NCBI RefSeq assembly: GCF_000421825.1
Contig: NZ_ATXT01000013.1
Coordinates: forward strand, 186,001-250,000
Origin: Humibacter albus DSM 18994
Lineage (GTDB): Bacteria; Actinomycetota; Actinomycetes; Actinomycetales; Microbacteriaceae
Direction: 5' to 3'
DNA: 64,000 bases
The translations under genes and the position numbers were made by a program. The notes under the pieces are model-generated. The model was not told the DNA's origin. It worked only from the letters and a program-made list of their open reading frames with translations, and ran no database searches. Shown piece by piece: positions 8,711 through 16,866 of this stretch. The first letter of the stretch is position 1, and every line of letters starts with the position of its first letter.

Positions 8711-8790
8711 GAGCGGCGGTACGTCCACGGTGAGAACACCGGTTACGACGGAGCCGCGGTGCGTCCACGGTGAGAACACCGGTTACGAGG
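8711..8790 (+). repeat. two 40-bp tandem repeats in NRAMP leader
   Basis: Units 8711-8750 and 8751-8790 differ at only three positions and share an uninterrupted 27-bp core (CGTCCACGGTGAGAACACCG and beyond). The second copy runs into the GAGGAGGAAG ribosome site of the NRAMP gene. The period equals that of the unrelated repeat at 5823. Confidence 0.85.
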
Positions 8791-8798
8791 AGGAAGCG

Positions 8799-10163
8799 AT
8801 GCCGACGACGACTCACGAGGGACGGCGCTCATCGGGGGATGGAGAGCAGTCCGCGCCTCAGAAGGGTCACCAACGTCGGAATCCGGTCAAACGCTTCTTC
8901 GGCGTGCTCGGTCCTGGGCTCGTGACCGGAGCCGCCGATGACGACCCCTCCGGTATCGCGACGTATGCGCAAGCCGGCGCGACCTACGGCAACGGCCTGC
9001 TGTGGACGGTTCCCATCACACTCCCGTTGATGATGGGCGTGCAGGAGATGTGCGACCGCATGGCGCTCGCCACCGGGGACAGCTTCGGCAGGCTGATCCG
9101 GCGCAAATTCGAGAGGCGCGCTCGCATCGTGATCGGCGTGCTCACCGTGGCACTCCTCATTGCGAACTGCCTCAACCTCTCCGCCGATCTCATGGCCATC
9201 GGTCAGGGGATGCAGTTGATCCACGCCGGGCCGGCACCGCTGTGGTCCGCCGTCGTCGGCGCAGGCATCGCCGTCGCCCTCATCTTCGGATCCTTCGACT
9301 GGATCCGCCGCATCTTCAAGTGGCTGTGCCTCGCACTGCTCGTCTACGTGGGCGTGCTCTTCGTGGCGAAGGTGAACTGGGGCGACTTGTTGGCGGGGCT
9401 CGTCGGGCTCCAGTTCCGGTTCACGCCGGCGTATCTGGGCCTTGCGGTCGCCGTGTTCGGCACGACGATCAGTCCGTACATGTTCTTCTGGCAGACCGCG
9501 CAGCGCGTCGAGGAGCTTCGCGACGAGGACAAGGGCGGAGACCAGGCGCCTGCGCTCACCGACCGAACCCGTGCGGGAGCGCACCGTCGCCTGCGTGGGG
9601 GACGCGTCGACGTCTTCACCGGCATGGTGTTCAGCGTCGTGATCATGTTCGCGATCATCGCTGCCACGAGCGCGACGCTCGGCGCACACGGCAAGACGGT
9701 CAGCAGCGCAGCGGAGGCGGCGAAGGCGCTGGAGCCCATCGCCGGTCCGCTGGCAGGCGTGCTCTTCGCCGTGGGGTTCATCGGATCGGGCGTCCTGGCA
9801 GTGCCGGTGCTGGCGGGATCCGGATCCGCGGGCCTCGCGGCCCTCCTCGACAAGGACTGGGGTCTGGACAGGAGCCCCAAGAAGGCACCCGTCTTCTATG
9901 TGCTGCTGACCGTCGGCATCGTCGCCGGAACGGTGCTCTCGGTGTTCGTGTCGAACCCGATCCAGCTCCTGGTCCTGTCAGCCCTCGTGAACGGCATCGC
10001 CGCCGGACCGTTCCTGATCGTGATGATGCTGGTCGGCCGCGATCGCAGCATCATGCATGAGTATCGCAATCGGTGGCTCGCGCAGACCGTCGGCTGGATC
10101 GCCACCGTCGTGATGTGCGTCGGCGGCGCCTACGGCATCTGGTACACACTCTTCGGACAGTGA
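8799..10163 (+). CDS. NRAMP-related divalent metal transporter
   Basis: 454 aa, about eleven membrane helices. The helix-1 metal site of NRAMP proteins is normally DPGN; here residues 49-52 read DPSG (GAADDDPSGIATYAQAGATYG). The helix-6 site, normally a Met-Pro-His, is SPY at residues 225-227 (GTTISPYMFFWQTAQ). Loss of the Asn and especially the Met, which confers transition-metal selectivity, resembles the NRAMP-related Mg2+ transporters rather than Mn/Fe NRAMPs (known for the family; substrate here is inferred). A hydrophilic insertion lies around residues 238-270. The ATG at 8799 is set by GAGGAGGAAGCG. A convergent hypothetical gene may overlap its 3' end. Confidence 0.85.
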   Translation: MPTTTHEGRRSSGDGEQSAPQKGHQRRNPVKRFFGVLGPGLVTGAADDDPSGIATYAQAGATYGNGLLWTVPITLPLMMGVQEMCDRMALATGDSFGRLIRRKFERRARIVIGVLTVALLIANCLNLSADLMAIGQGMQLIHAGPAPLWSAVVGAGIAVALIFGSFDWIRRIFKWLCLALLVYVGVLFVAKVNWGDLLAGLVGLQFRFTPAYLGLAVAVFGTTISPYMFFWQTAQRVEELRDEDKGGDQAPALTDRTRAGAHRRLRGGRVDVFTGMVFSVVIMFAIIAATSATLGAHGKTVSSAAEAAKALEPIAGPLAGVLFAVGFIGSGVLAVPVLAGSGSAGLAALLDKDWGLDRSPKKAPVFYVLLTVGIVAGTVLSVFVSNPIQLLVLSALVNGIAAGPFLIVMMLVGRDRSIMHEYRNRWLAQTVGWIATVVMCVGGAYGIWYTLFGQ

Positions 10164-10478
10164 GTGGAGTGCGGCGGCGGCGCGTGCCGCCCACGACGCG
10201 CGGTGGTGGTGCGTCGCATCCTCGAGGTCGTGCACGATCGTGTCGAGGTCACGCTCCTCGAACGATTCGATCGGCGACGAGTCGAGTCTGATCGCGTGGA
10301 ACATCGCTCCGAGCCGCTCCACAAAGCCGACCAGACAGCGGGCGTCGTCGTGCGGAAAACGCGGATCGAGCGCGCACCACTGATCCTCGTCGATCAGCCG
10401 GAGCGTGAGGTGCGTGCACGGTTTCAGGTCTTCCGCAGCACCAGCCGGTTGCCCAGCGGCGTCGGATGCATTTTCCAT
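9978..10478 (-). CDS. hypothetical protein overlapping NRAMP 3' end
   Basis: 166 aa if the frame is read to its stop. The first ~110 residues look like a real acidic protein (CTHLTLRLIDEDQWCALDP..CLVGFVERLGAMFHAIRLD..FEERDLDTIVHDLEDATHHH). The rest, opposite the NRAMP gene (9978-10163), is histidine/aspartate-rich and looks like an antisense shadow. Either the gene truly overlaps by 186 bp or its end is misread. Without it, 10164-10573 would be an unexplained 410-bp gap. A CAACCCC box lies 35 bp upstream of the ATG. No family recognised. Confidence 0.4.
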   Translation of the reverse strand: MENASDAAGQPAGAAEDLKPCTHLTLRLIDEDQWCALDPRFPHDDARCLVGFVERLGAMFHAIRLDSSPIESFEERDLDTIVHDLEDATHHHRASWAARAAAALHSLSEECVPDAVGAADAHHDGGDPADGLREPPIAILMHDAAIAADQHHHDQERSGGDAVHEG

Positions 10479-10513
10479 GCTCTCAGCCAATCCCACGGAG
10501 AGAACCCCGCCCA

Positions 10514-10520
10514 GGGGTTG
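10514..10520 (-). promoter_or_regulatory. CAACCCC box upstream of hypothetical gene
   Basis: Minus-strand context AAGGCAACCCCTGGG, 35 bp before the ATG at 10478. Its presence argues that the overlapping hypothetical gene is expressed. Confidence 0.4.
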
Positions 10521-10573
10521 CCTTGGCGGTGTCGCACGTGCTGGGGACGCGACGCGCTCGCGCCGCGATGCGC

Positions 10574-11428
10574 TCAGGACCGCGCCTTGACCCTGCGCCA
10601 ATCGTCCTCGTGGATCGCGGGGGCCGCTTGCGTCCCCATTTGCAGCATCCCGCCGTCGACCACCCAGGATGCGCCCGTCACGTACGACGCCGCCGGGGAG
10701 GCGAGGAACGCGATCACGGCCGCGACCTCCCGAGCGTCGCCCGGGCGTCCGAGCGGGATGCCTGCGCGATGCGTGTCGCGGGGATCCACATCCGTCGCAT
10801 CGTTCATGGGCGTCGAGATCTCGCCGGGTGCGACGGAATTGCTCGTGATGCCGTACTCGCCGAGCTCGAGGGCGATGGTCTTCATGAGGCCGCCGAGCCC
10901 GTGCTTCGCCGCGTCGTAGGCGGCGAACCCCACGAGGGGTTGGTGCTCGTGCACGCTCGTCACCGCGATCAGCCGTCCGCCGCGGTCGGCGTCCACCATG
11001 CGACGCGCTGCGCGTTGCAGACACACGAAAGCGCCGTCAAGATCCGCGAGCACGGTCTGGCGCCAGGCGTTCCAGTCGGTGTCGAAGAAGCCGGGGCCGC
11101 CGTTGATCGCCGCATTGTTCACGAAGACGTCGAGGCCTCCCAGACGTTCGGCCAGGTCGTCCACGACGTCCGCGCACTCCGGTGCGGACGTCGTGTCCAG
11201 CCGGCTCACCGTGGCCGAACGGCCGCACTCGCGCACGAGGCGGGCCGTTTCCTCGGCTCCGTCGGCGTCGGAGTGATAGGTGATGCCGACATCCATGCCC
11301 GCCTCGGCCAGAGCGACGGCGGTCGCCCTGCCGATGCCCGAGTCGGATCCGGTCACGACGGCGGCGCGGGGCTCGAATTCCGAACCGGGCACATCGCGAT
11401 CGCTCTCCGTACGCTCCCTGTCATTCAT
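10574..11428 (-). CDS. SDR-family oxidoreductase
   Basis: 284 aa. A 20-residue polar N-terminus precedes VVTGSDSGIGRATAVALAEAG, then NNAAINGG, SVHEHQPL and the catalytic FAAYDAAKHGLGG; GASWVVDGGMLQMG ends the core. The GITYHSDADGAEE strand is typical of the general-stress SDR group (glucose dehydrogenase/YhxC-like). The C-terminal IHEDDWRRVKARS extension is unusual. CTGGAGGAGGG lies 4 nt before the ATG at 11428. Substrate unknown. A CAACCCC box lies 67 bp upstream. Confidence 0.87.
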   Translation of the reverse strand: MNDRERTESDRDVPGSEFEPRAAVVTGSDSGIGRATAVALAEAGMDVGITYHSDADGAEETARLVRECGRSATVSRLDTTSAPECADVVDDLAERLGGLDVFVNNAAINGGPGFFDTDWNAWRQTVLADLDGAFVCLQRAARRMVDADRGGRLIAVTSVHEHQPLVGFAAYDAAKHGLGGLMKTIALELGEYGITSNSVAPGEISTPMNDATDVDPRDTHRAGIPLGRPGDAREVAAVIAFLASPAASYVTGASWVVDGGMLQMGTQAAPAIHEDDWRRVKARS

Positions 11429-11495
11429 CGGTGCCCTCCTCCAGATCCGTGGATGTCAGCACGCCTATGTCAGCAGCGCCGGCTTCCCGCGTGAA

Positions 11496-11502
11496 GGGGT
11501 TG
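11496..11502 (-). promoter_or_regulatory. CAACCCC box upstream of SDR
   Basis: Minus-strand context ATGGCAACCCCTTCACG, 67 bp before the SDR start at 11428, inside the spacer shared with the divergent flavodoxin-like gene. Confidence 0.45.
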
Positions 11503-11654
11503 CCATGGCGACGACATCGACGACTGCCGACGGGCCCATCGCCGGCGGAACGCCCGCGCGCGGTCGGCCAGTATCCCCCCGACCGTCACGCCTGGCAACG
11601 GCTGGTCGGTCGGCGCGCCCCGGCGTTGAGTGTCACGCGTCGAAGGAGGACACG

Positions 11655-12278
11655 ATGACGGATTCCGGTTCCGCGAGTCCAGGACTGCACGCCTGCATTC
11701 TGGTCGGAACGCTCAAACCCTCGCCCGCGCAGTCGAGCAGCATGCTGATGGCCCAGCAGTTCGCGGATGCCTTCACAGGCCACGGAGTCGACACCGACGT
11801 CGTGCGCGTCGTCGACTTCGACGTGCGGCCGGGGGTGGACGTCGACATGGGGTCAGGTGACGAGTGGCCGGGGCTACGCGAACGGATCATGGCCGCCGAC
11901 ATTCTCGGGATCGTCTCGCCGACGTGGATGGGGCATCCGTCGAGCGTGACGCAGCGGGTGCTGGAACGCCTCGACGGCGAGCTCTCGCAGACGAACGAGC
12001 AGGGCACGCCTCTGATCGCGAACCGCGCGGCGGTCGTCGGCGTGGTGGGGAATGAGGACGGCGCGCACAAGATCATCGCCGACGTGCTGCAGGCGCTGAA
12101 CGATGTCGGCCTCGCGGTGCCGTCGCAGGCGAGCACGTACTGGAACGGCGAGGCGATGCACAAGGTCGACTACAAGGACCTGCCAGAGCCGCCCAAGGCG
12201 ACGGTCTCGGCACTGACCACGGCGGCTGCGAACGCCGTCGCCCTGGCGACCGCACTGCGTCCTTCGCGGGTGGGGTGA
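11655..12278 (+). CDS. flavodoxin-like / NADPH-dependent FMN reductase family protein
   Basis: 207 aa with the flavodoxin fold: LHACILVGTLKPSPAQSSSMLMAQQF is the first strand and FMN-phosphate loop, GIVSPTWMGHPSSVTQRVLERLDG the second flavin-contacting loop, and AAVVGVVGNEDGAHKIIADVLQAL the third. Such proteins reduce quinones, FMN or azo compounds with NAD(P)H. The ATG at 11655 has GAAGGAGGACAC upstream; the long in-frame extension before it lacks coding character. It is divergent from the SDR at 10574. Likely redox-stress role (inference). Confidence 0.8.
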   Translation: MTDSGSASPGLHACILVGTLKPSPAQSSSMLMAQQFADAFTGHGVDTDVVRVVDFDVRPGVDVDMGSGDEWPGLRERIMAADILGIVSPTWMGHPSSVTQRVLERLDGELSQTNEQGTPLIANRAAVVGVVGNEDGAHKIIADVLQALNDVGLAVPSQASTYWNGEAMHKVDYKDLPEPPKATVSALTTAAANAVALATALRPSRVG

Positions 12279-12404
12279 CGCCCGGACCGACGGCCGACCC
12301 CCCGCTCACCGGGCGGACGCTGTTCGACGAGCGGTGGAGCGAAGCGGTGCGCAGAGGAACGACACGCAAAGAAACGGCACAGAGAGAAGAGACACGGGAG
12401 AGAC

Positions 12405-12665
12405 ATGAGCGACACGAACGGACAGCCGGACCCGGACATCCGCACCGAACCGTTGGAGGGCGAACCGTTGCCGGACGACGCCGAGGAATCGCACGCCGGC
12501 GCCGAGTCCGCTTCAGCGGCGGCGCGGGACGACGATGCCGGGGCGACACCGAGCACCGACGAGCAGAACGATCGGGCCGACGAGGTCGACGACGAGGACC
12601 GGCCGCGGCCGTCGACGGACCCGGAGACGGAGGAGGACACCGTCTCCGGCGGGCCGGCCGACTGA
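12405..12665 (+). CDS. acidic, disordered small protein
   Basis: 86 aa, almost entirely Asp, Glu, Pro, Ser, Thr and Gly (for example DPDIRTEPLEGEPLPDDAEE and NDRADEVDDEDRPRPSTD), with no hydrophobic core, Trp, Phe or Cys. Such low-complexity acidic proteins occur next to stress genes in actinobacteria, but no function is known. The ATG is preceded by an AG-rich run (AGAGAAGAGACACGGGAGAG) that should serve as ribosome site. Moderate confidence that it is translated. Confidence 0.55.
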   Translation: MSDTNGQPDPDIRTEPLEGEPLPDDAEESHAGAESASAAARDDDAGATPSTDEQNDRADEVDDEDRPRPSTDPETEEDTVSGGPAD

Positions 12666-12728
12666 GCGGGCCGACTGAGCCCGGGCGGCTCGGCCGGGGT
12701 CCGGCGCCACCGCCGGACGGACATTTTG

Positions 12729-12735
12729 CAACCCC
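12729..12735 (+). promoter_or_regulatory. CAACCCC box upstream of DUF892 gene
   Basis: Context TTTGCAACCCCTTACC, 59 bp before the ATG at 12795. Confidence 0.45.
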
Positions 12736-12794
12736 TTACCGCAGATTCCGGCCTGCCGTCTGCTGGTTTCACATCACTACTGAAGGAGAACCGC

Positions 12795-13277
12795 ATGTTC
12801 GAACACTTCGAGAATCCCCGAGAGCTTCTGGAATACCGGCTGGGCGCCGCGGTCTCGATGGAGCGGGACTCGTTGTCGATGCTCGGAGACCTCGAGGAGG
12901 CGGCCCAGAGCGAGGACGTCAAGCAGATGTACCGGCATCACGCCGACGAGACCAGACAGCAGTCGCAGAACCTCGACCGCATTTTCGAGGAGCTGCAGAT
13001 CTCCGCCGCGGACCAGCCTTCCCCGACGACGAAGGGAATCGCGCGCGAGGGCAGCTCGCTCATCCGCAAATCGGAACCGGCGCTGCTGGATATGGTGACG
13101 CTCTCCGCGGCGCTCGAGACGGAGCACGCTGAGATCGCGGCCTACCAGTCGATGATCTGCACTGCTGATGCACTGGGCCTGTCGAATGTCGTCCAGTTGC
13201 TCACCGAGAACCTCGAGCAGGAAGAGCACACGAGCAAGGAGCTGTACGACAAACTCCGCACGCTCTCGGCGGCCTGA
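12795..13277 (+). CDS. DUF892 (YciE/YciF-like) ferritin-like protein
   Basis: 160 aa, all helical. It begins with the family signature FEHFENPRELLEYRLGAAVSMERDSLSMLGDLEEAAQ and contains ALETEHAEIAAYQSMICTADALG and LTENLEQEEHTSKELYDKL, helices with Glu/His residues at positions of a four-helix-bundle di-metal site. DUF892 proteins are general-stress proteins of the ferritin-like superfamily. TGAAGGAGAACC sets the ATG at 12795. A CAACCCC box lies upstream and a 10-bp-stem hairpin downstream. Confidence 0.82.
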   Translation: MFEHFENPRELLEYRLGAAVSMERDSLSMLGDLEEAAQSEDVKQMYRHHADETRQQSQNLDRIFEELQISAADQPSPTTKGIAREGSSLIRKSEPALLDMVTLSAALETEHAEIAAYQSMICTADALGLSNVVQLLTENLEQEEHTSKELYDKLRTLSAA

Positions 13278-13298
13278 CTCGGGGTACAGGTCACAACG

Positions 13299-13332
13299 CA
13301 GGGTGCCGGGGCCGGGAGGCCACGGCACCCTG
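13299..13332 (+). terminator. hairpin after DUF892 gene
   Basis: Perfect 10-bp arms CAGGGTGCCG (13299-13308) and CGGCACCCTG (13323-13332) with a 14-nt loop, 21 bp after the stop codon. No clear T-run follows, as is common in high-GC actinobacteria. Confidence 0.6.
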
Positions 13333-13410
13333 TTCGTGCGTCCGGGGGACGTCGAGGGGTCGCGGCAGGACTCCTCAGACAGCCCGGTACACACAAAGCG
13401 CTTCTTCTGA

Positions 13411-13417
13411 CAACCCC
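13411..13417 (+). promoter_or_regulatory. CAACCCC box upstream of sugar-binding protein
   Basis: Context CTTCTGACAACCCCTGCAC, 91 bp before the ATG at 13509. The flanks (GTACACACA about 23 bp upstream, CCTGAAG about 30 bp downstream) recur at the box at 18732, so a larger element is shared by the two. Confidence 0.55.
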
Positions 13418-13508
13418 TGCACTTCTGCTCCCCGGGGCTCTTTCCTGAAGTGGAACCGGTCTGCGCGGCGCCGCCTCGCCGACCCGGACTTCCACGAAGG
13501 AGCGCATC

Positions 13509-14888
13509 ATGACCGTCCGCCATCGCCTCATCGCCGCGGCATCGATCTCGCTGCTCGCCGCCGGTCTGCTCGCCGGATGCAGCTCAGGGTCTTCTGGCGG
13601 GTCGACGTCGTTCTCGAAGAACGCGTCGGGAACGCTCAAGGCCTGGGCGTTCGACAACGCGGACGACGTCGGCAAGGCGCGCCTCGCGTATGCGAAGAGC
13701 CACCTGCACGGAGTGAGCATCGACCTGGACCAGACGACGTTCGATGCGCAGAAGTTCACGACGCGTGTGGCGAGCGGCAATGTGCCCGACGTCGTGCAGA
13801 TGGATGCCCAGTTCGTCGCCACCTACGCGGCCCAGGGACTCATCACTCCGCTGGACAAGTGCTATCAGGCCCACCACGTGTCCGCCGCGAGCACGTTCTA
13901 CCAGTCGGTCAAGGATGACGTGAGCTACGACGGCCACATCTGGGCCGTTCCGCAGTTCTATCAGCCGCCGGCGATCATCCTGAACACGCGCGTCATGGAC
14001 AAGGCTGGGGTGACGCCGGCGGACATCAACACGTCGAAGCCGGACCAGCTCATCTCCGCGATCAAGAAGATGTACGTCGCCAATGGCGACAAGCCGGTGA
14101 CCATGGGGTTCGATCCCGTCGCTTCCGGCCAGCCGGGACTGTGGCTGCTCGGTTACGGCGGCCAGATCATCGACTCCTCCGGCAAGCCGACGCTGAACGA
14201 CTCGAAGAACGTCAAGGGTCTGCAGGTGCTGAAGCGCATCTATGACGCTCAGGGAGGCTACGCGGCCGACAAGAGCTTCACCGACACGTTCGACACGTTC
14301 GGCAAGAAGAACCAGTTCGTGAAGGACCAGGTCGGGGCGCAGGTCGACAACCAGTGGTACGTCAACGTGCTGACGCCGTACATCAAGCAGGTGCAGATCA
14401 GCGCGGTGCCGTTCTACAGCTCAGACGGTAAGCCGTTCACGGTGACGAGCGGAACCGCATTCGTCATTCCGTCGGCCGCGAAGAACAAGGACGCCGCCTG
14501 TGCCTGGGCACTCAGCCTCGACAGCATGGGCGCATGGAAGGCCGCCGGGGCGGCTCGAGCGAAGACGCTCAAGGCCACCCCCGGCGCCGTCGACACGGGA
14601 TTGTTCACCGGGTCTCCGAAGGCCGACGCGTACATTCACAAGACCTACGTGAAGCCGACCGGCAACGCGGGCTTCGACAAGACGATCGAGACCTATTACG
14701 ACGTGGTCGGCAACGGCAAGTCGATCGGGACCTCGCCGGCGGGCCAGCAGATTCAGACCGAGTTGCAGAACGCGCTGCAGTCGACGCTGCTCGGCTCTAA
14801 GTCGCCGTCCGCAGCGCTCAAGGACGCCCAGTCCGCCGCCATGAACGCCTATCGCCAGGCCGTCAAGAACGCCACACCGAGCAAGTGA
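13509..14888 (+). CDS. CUT1 ABC transporter sugar-binding lipoprotein
   Basis: 459 aa. A lipoprotein signal peptide (RHRLIAAASISLLAAGLLAGC) with lipobox LAGC and lipidated Cys24 anchors it outside the membrane. The rest is an extracellular solute-binding protein family 1 fold (NVPDVVQMDAQFVATYAAQGLITPLD; GHIWAVPQFYQPPAIILNTRVMDKAG; FTVTSGTAFVIPSAAKNKDAACAW). It captures an oligosaccharide or sugar; which one cannot be told. ACGAAGGAGCGCATC precedes the ATG. The permease gene overlaps its stop by one base (TGATG), so they are translationally coupled. The CAACCCC box suggests stress-linked expression. Confidence 0.9.
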   Translation: MTVRHRLIAAASISLLAAGLLAGCSSGSSGGSTSFSKNASGTLKAWAFDNADDVGKARLAYAKSHLHGVSIDLDQTTFDAQKFTTRVASGNVPDVVQMDAQFVATYAAQGLITPLDKCYQAHHVSAASTFYQSVKDDVSYDGHIWAVPQFYQPPAIILNTRVMDKAGVTPADINTSKPDQLISAIKKMYVANGDKPVTMGFDPVASGQPGLWLLGYGGQIIDSSGKPTLNDSKNVKGLQVLKRIYDAQGGYAADKSFTDTFDTFGKKNQFVKDQVGAQVDNQWYVNVLTPYIKQVQISAVPFYSSDGKPFTVTSGTAFVIPSAAKNKDAACAWALSLDSMGAWKAAGAARAKTLKATPGAVDTGLFTGSPKADAYIHKTYVKPTGNAGFDKTIETYYDVVGNGKSIGTSPAGQQIQTELQNALQSTLLGSKSPSAALKDAQSAAMNAYRQAVKNATPSK

Positions 14889-15892
14889 TGTCACGCGCGG
14901 AATCGCTTCATGCCGCAGCGCCGGCGGCGCGGAGAAGAACAGGAAGAGCGCGCAGACAGTCGACGTCCGCGCAGCAGCCGCCGGGGAACCGGCGCTCCTC
15001 GCTTCGCCGCAAAGAGGCGATCGCCGGGTACCTGTTCATCAGCCCGTGGATCATCGGATTCCTGGTCTTCACGGCCGGGTCGATGATCTACAGCCTGGTG
15101 ATCTCGTTCACGAACTACAACCTGGCCACCGGAACGACGACGCCGATCGGCGCCGCCAACTACGCGCAGCTCTTCCAGGATCCGAAGATCGCGCAGTCGC
15201 TCGGCAACACCCTGTACTACGCGGTGCTCGCCGTGCCGCTGGAGGTCATCGTGGCACTCGGGCTGGCGCTCATCCTCAACAAGGTGGGCCGTGGTTCGGG
15301 GTTCTTCCGCACCGTCTTCTACCTGCCGAAGATGACGCCCGTGGTGGCGACGGCATCCGTGTTCCTGCTGCTGCTGAACGGCAACACCGGCGCGATCAAC
15401 GAGTTTCTCGGGTTCTTCGGCATTCAAGGCCCGCAGTGGCTGGTCGACCCGCGCTGGGTCATCCCCTCGATCGTCATCATGACGCTGTGGGGCGTGAGCG
15501 GCACGATGGTCATCTTCTTGGCGGCGCTGAACAACGTTCCGCACGACCTCTACGAGGTCGCATCGCTCGACGGCGCCGGGCCCGTGCGGCAGTTCTTCCG
15601 CATCACCGTTCCGATGATCTCCGGCGCCATCTTCTTCAACGTCATCGTGTTGACGATCGCCGCCTTCCAGGTCTTCGATCAGGCCTATCTGCTGTTCTGG
15701 CGCGACCAGACGAGCGCCTCCCCGAGCTCGTCGCTCTTCTACGCCGTCTACCTGTTCCAGCAGGCGTTCCGGCAGTTCGACTTCGGCTTCGCCTCGGCCA
15801 TGGCCTGGCTGCTCTTTCTGATCATCATGGCGATCACGTTGATTCAGGTGAAGGTCGGCAATCGGTTCGTCTACTACGAAAGCGAGCACTGA
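14888..15892 (+). CDS. CUT1 ABC transporter permease (MalF/UgpA type)
   Basis: 334 aa, six membrane helices after a basic cytoplasmic N-terminus. The cytoplasmic EAA loop that contacts the ATPase reads EVASLDGAGPVRQFFRITVP. ISPWIIGFLVFTAGSMIYSLVISF is the family-typical first helix. The ATG at 14888 shares its A with the TGA of the binding-protein gene. An alternative GTG lies one codon earlier. It pairs with the next permease to form the transport channel. No ATPase gene follows, so a shared MsiK-like ATPase elsewhere is needed (inference). Confidence 0.9.
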   Translation: MSRAESLHAAAPAARRRTGRARRQSTSAQQPPGNRRSSLRRKEAIAGYLFISPWIIGFLVFTAGSMIYSLVISFTNYNLATGTTTPIGAANYAQLFQDPKIAQSLGNTLYYAVLAVPLEVIVALGLALILNKVGRGSGFFRTVFYLPKMTPVVATASVFLLLLNGNTGAINEFLGFFGIQGPQWLVDPRWVIPSIVIMTLWGVSGTMVIFLAALNNVPHDLYEVASLDGAGPVRQFFRITVPMISGAIFFNVIVLTIAAFQVFDQAYLLFWRDQTSASPSSSLFYAVYLFQQAFRQFDFGFASAMAWLLFLIIMAITLIQVKVGNRFVYYESEH

Positions 15893-16851
15893 TGGCGGTC
15901 GAACACGTGGCGCAGAGTGCGGTGACGGCGCCGGCGCTGAAGCCGACGGCGAAAGTCGGCGCGGGTGCGGCATCGACGGCTCCGGTCTCCACGCGTCGCC
16001 GGCGCAGCCCCGGCCGCATCGTCGGCAAGATCGTGCTGTGGATGCTGCTGCTCGCCTTCACCTGCGCATTCCTGTATCCGCTGGTCTGGCTCCTCTCGGC
16101 CAGCCTGAAGCCGCGCGACGAGGTCTTCGACAACGCGCTCATCCCCGCCACCTTCTCCCCGCAGAACTACGCGGAGGTGTGGGGGCAATTGCCGCTGCTG
16201 TCGTGGATGGGGATCAGCATCGTGATCGCCGTGCTGGCCGCCGGTTTCGTCGCCATCTCGAGTTCGATCGTCGCCTTCGGCTTCGCATACTTCCGGTTCC
16301 CCGGGCGCGGGGTGCTCTTCGCGTTCGTGCTGGCGACCATGATGCTGCCCACCGCGGTCACGATGGTTCCGCAGTACCTCATCTGGCGCAGCCTCGATCT
16401 GGTCGGAACCTGGGTTCCGCTGTTCGGCGCGAACCTCTTCGGATCCGCGTTCTACATTTTTCTGCAGCGCCAGTTCTTCCTCGGGCTGCCGCGCGAGCTG
16501 TTCGAGGCGGCCAGGATCGACGGCGCGAGCTACTGGGGGTTGTTCCGGCGCATCGCGATGCCGCTGTCGATCCCGTCGTTCATCATCGTGTTCCTCTTCG
16601 AGTTCCAGGCCAGCTGGAACAACTTCCAAGGGTCCCTGATCTACCTCAACGGCGGCAGTCCCTCCGGCTTCACGGTTCCGCTCGGCATCTCCTACGCCAT
16701 GACCGTGTTCAGCCCGACGAACGGCGGGCACGGCGACTACCAGTACGTGATGGTCGCGAGCCTTCTCGTGACGATTCCCATGCTCATTCTTTTCGCCTTC
16801 GGGCAGCGGTTCTTCGTGCAGGGCGTCGCCACGCAGGGTCGCAAGGGGTGA
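15892..16851 (+). CDS. CUT1 ABC transporter permease (MalG/UgpE type)
   Basis: 319 aa with an unstructured ~45-residue N-terminus and six helices. The EAA loop is EAARIDGASYWGLFRRIAMP and the C-terminus FGQRFFVQGVATQGRKG is typical for the second CUT1 permease. It starts at the stop codon of the first permease (TGATG overlap), showing coupled translation. The operon ends here, 15 bp before the 3' end of the convergent FAD-reductase gene. Confidence 0.9.
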   Translation: MAVEHVAQSAVTAPALKPTAKVGAGAASTAPVSTRRRRSPGRIVGKIVLWMLLLAFTCAFLYPLVWLLSASLKPRDEVFDNALIPATFSPQNYAEVWGQLPLLSWMGISIVIAVLAAGFVAISSSIVAFGFAYFRFPGRGVLFAFVLATMMLPTAVTMVPQYLIWRSLDLVGTWVPLFGANLFGSAFYIFLQRQFFLGLPRELFEAARIDGASYWGLFRRIAMPLSIPSFIIVFLFEFQASWNNFQGSLIYLNGGSPSGFTVPLGISYAMTVFSPTNGGHGDYQYVMVASLLVTIPMLILFAFGQRFFVQGVATQGRKG

Positions 16852-16866
16852 GGCGCGCCGTGCCGG

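Larger units (their letters stand above)
8390..8798. other. divergent intergenic region, oxidase operon / NRAMP
   Basis: A 409-bp spacer. It contains a CAACCCC box for each direction (minus-strand 8572-8578, plus-strand 8696-8702), a second copy of CCTGTCAAC 35 bp upstream of the minus-strand box, and a 40-bp imperfect tandem repeat at 8711-8790 directly before the NRAMP ribosome site. No convincing gene was found in it. Confidence 0.6.

Noticed and set aside
10937-10945. GGGGTTG inside the SDR gene at 10574
   Set aside because: Coding position and not ahead of any start; a chance match used to judge background.
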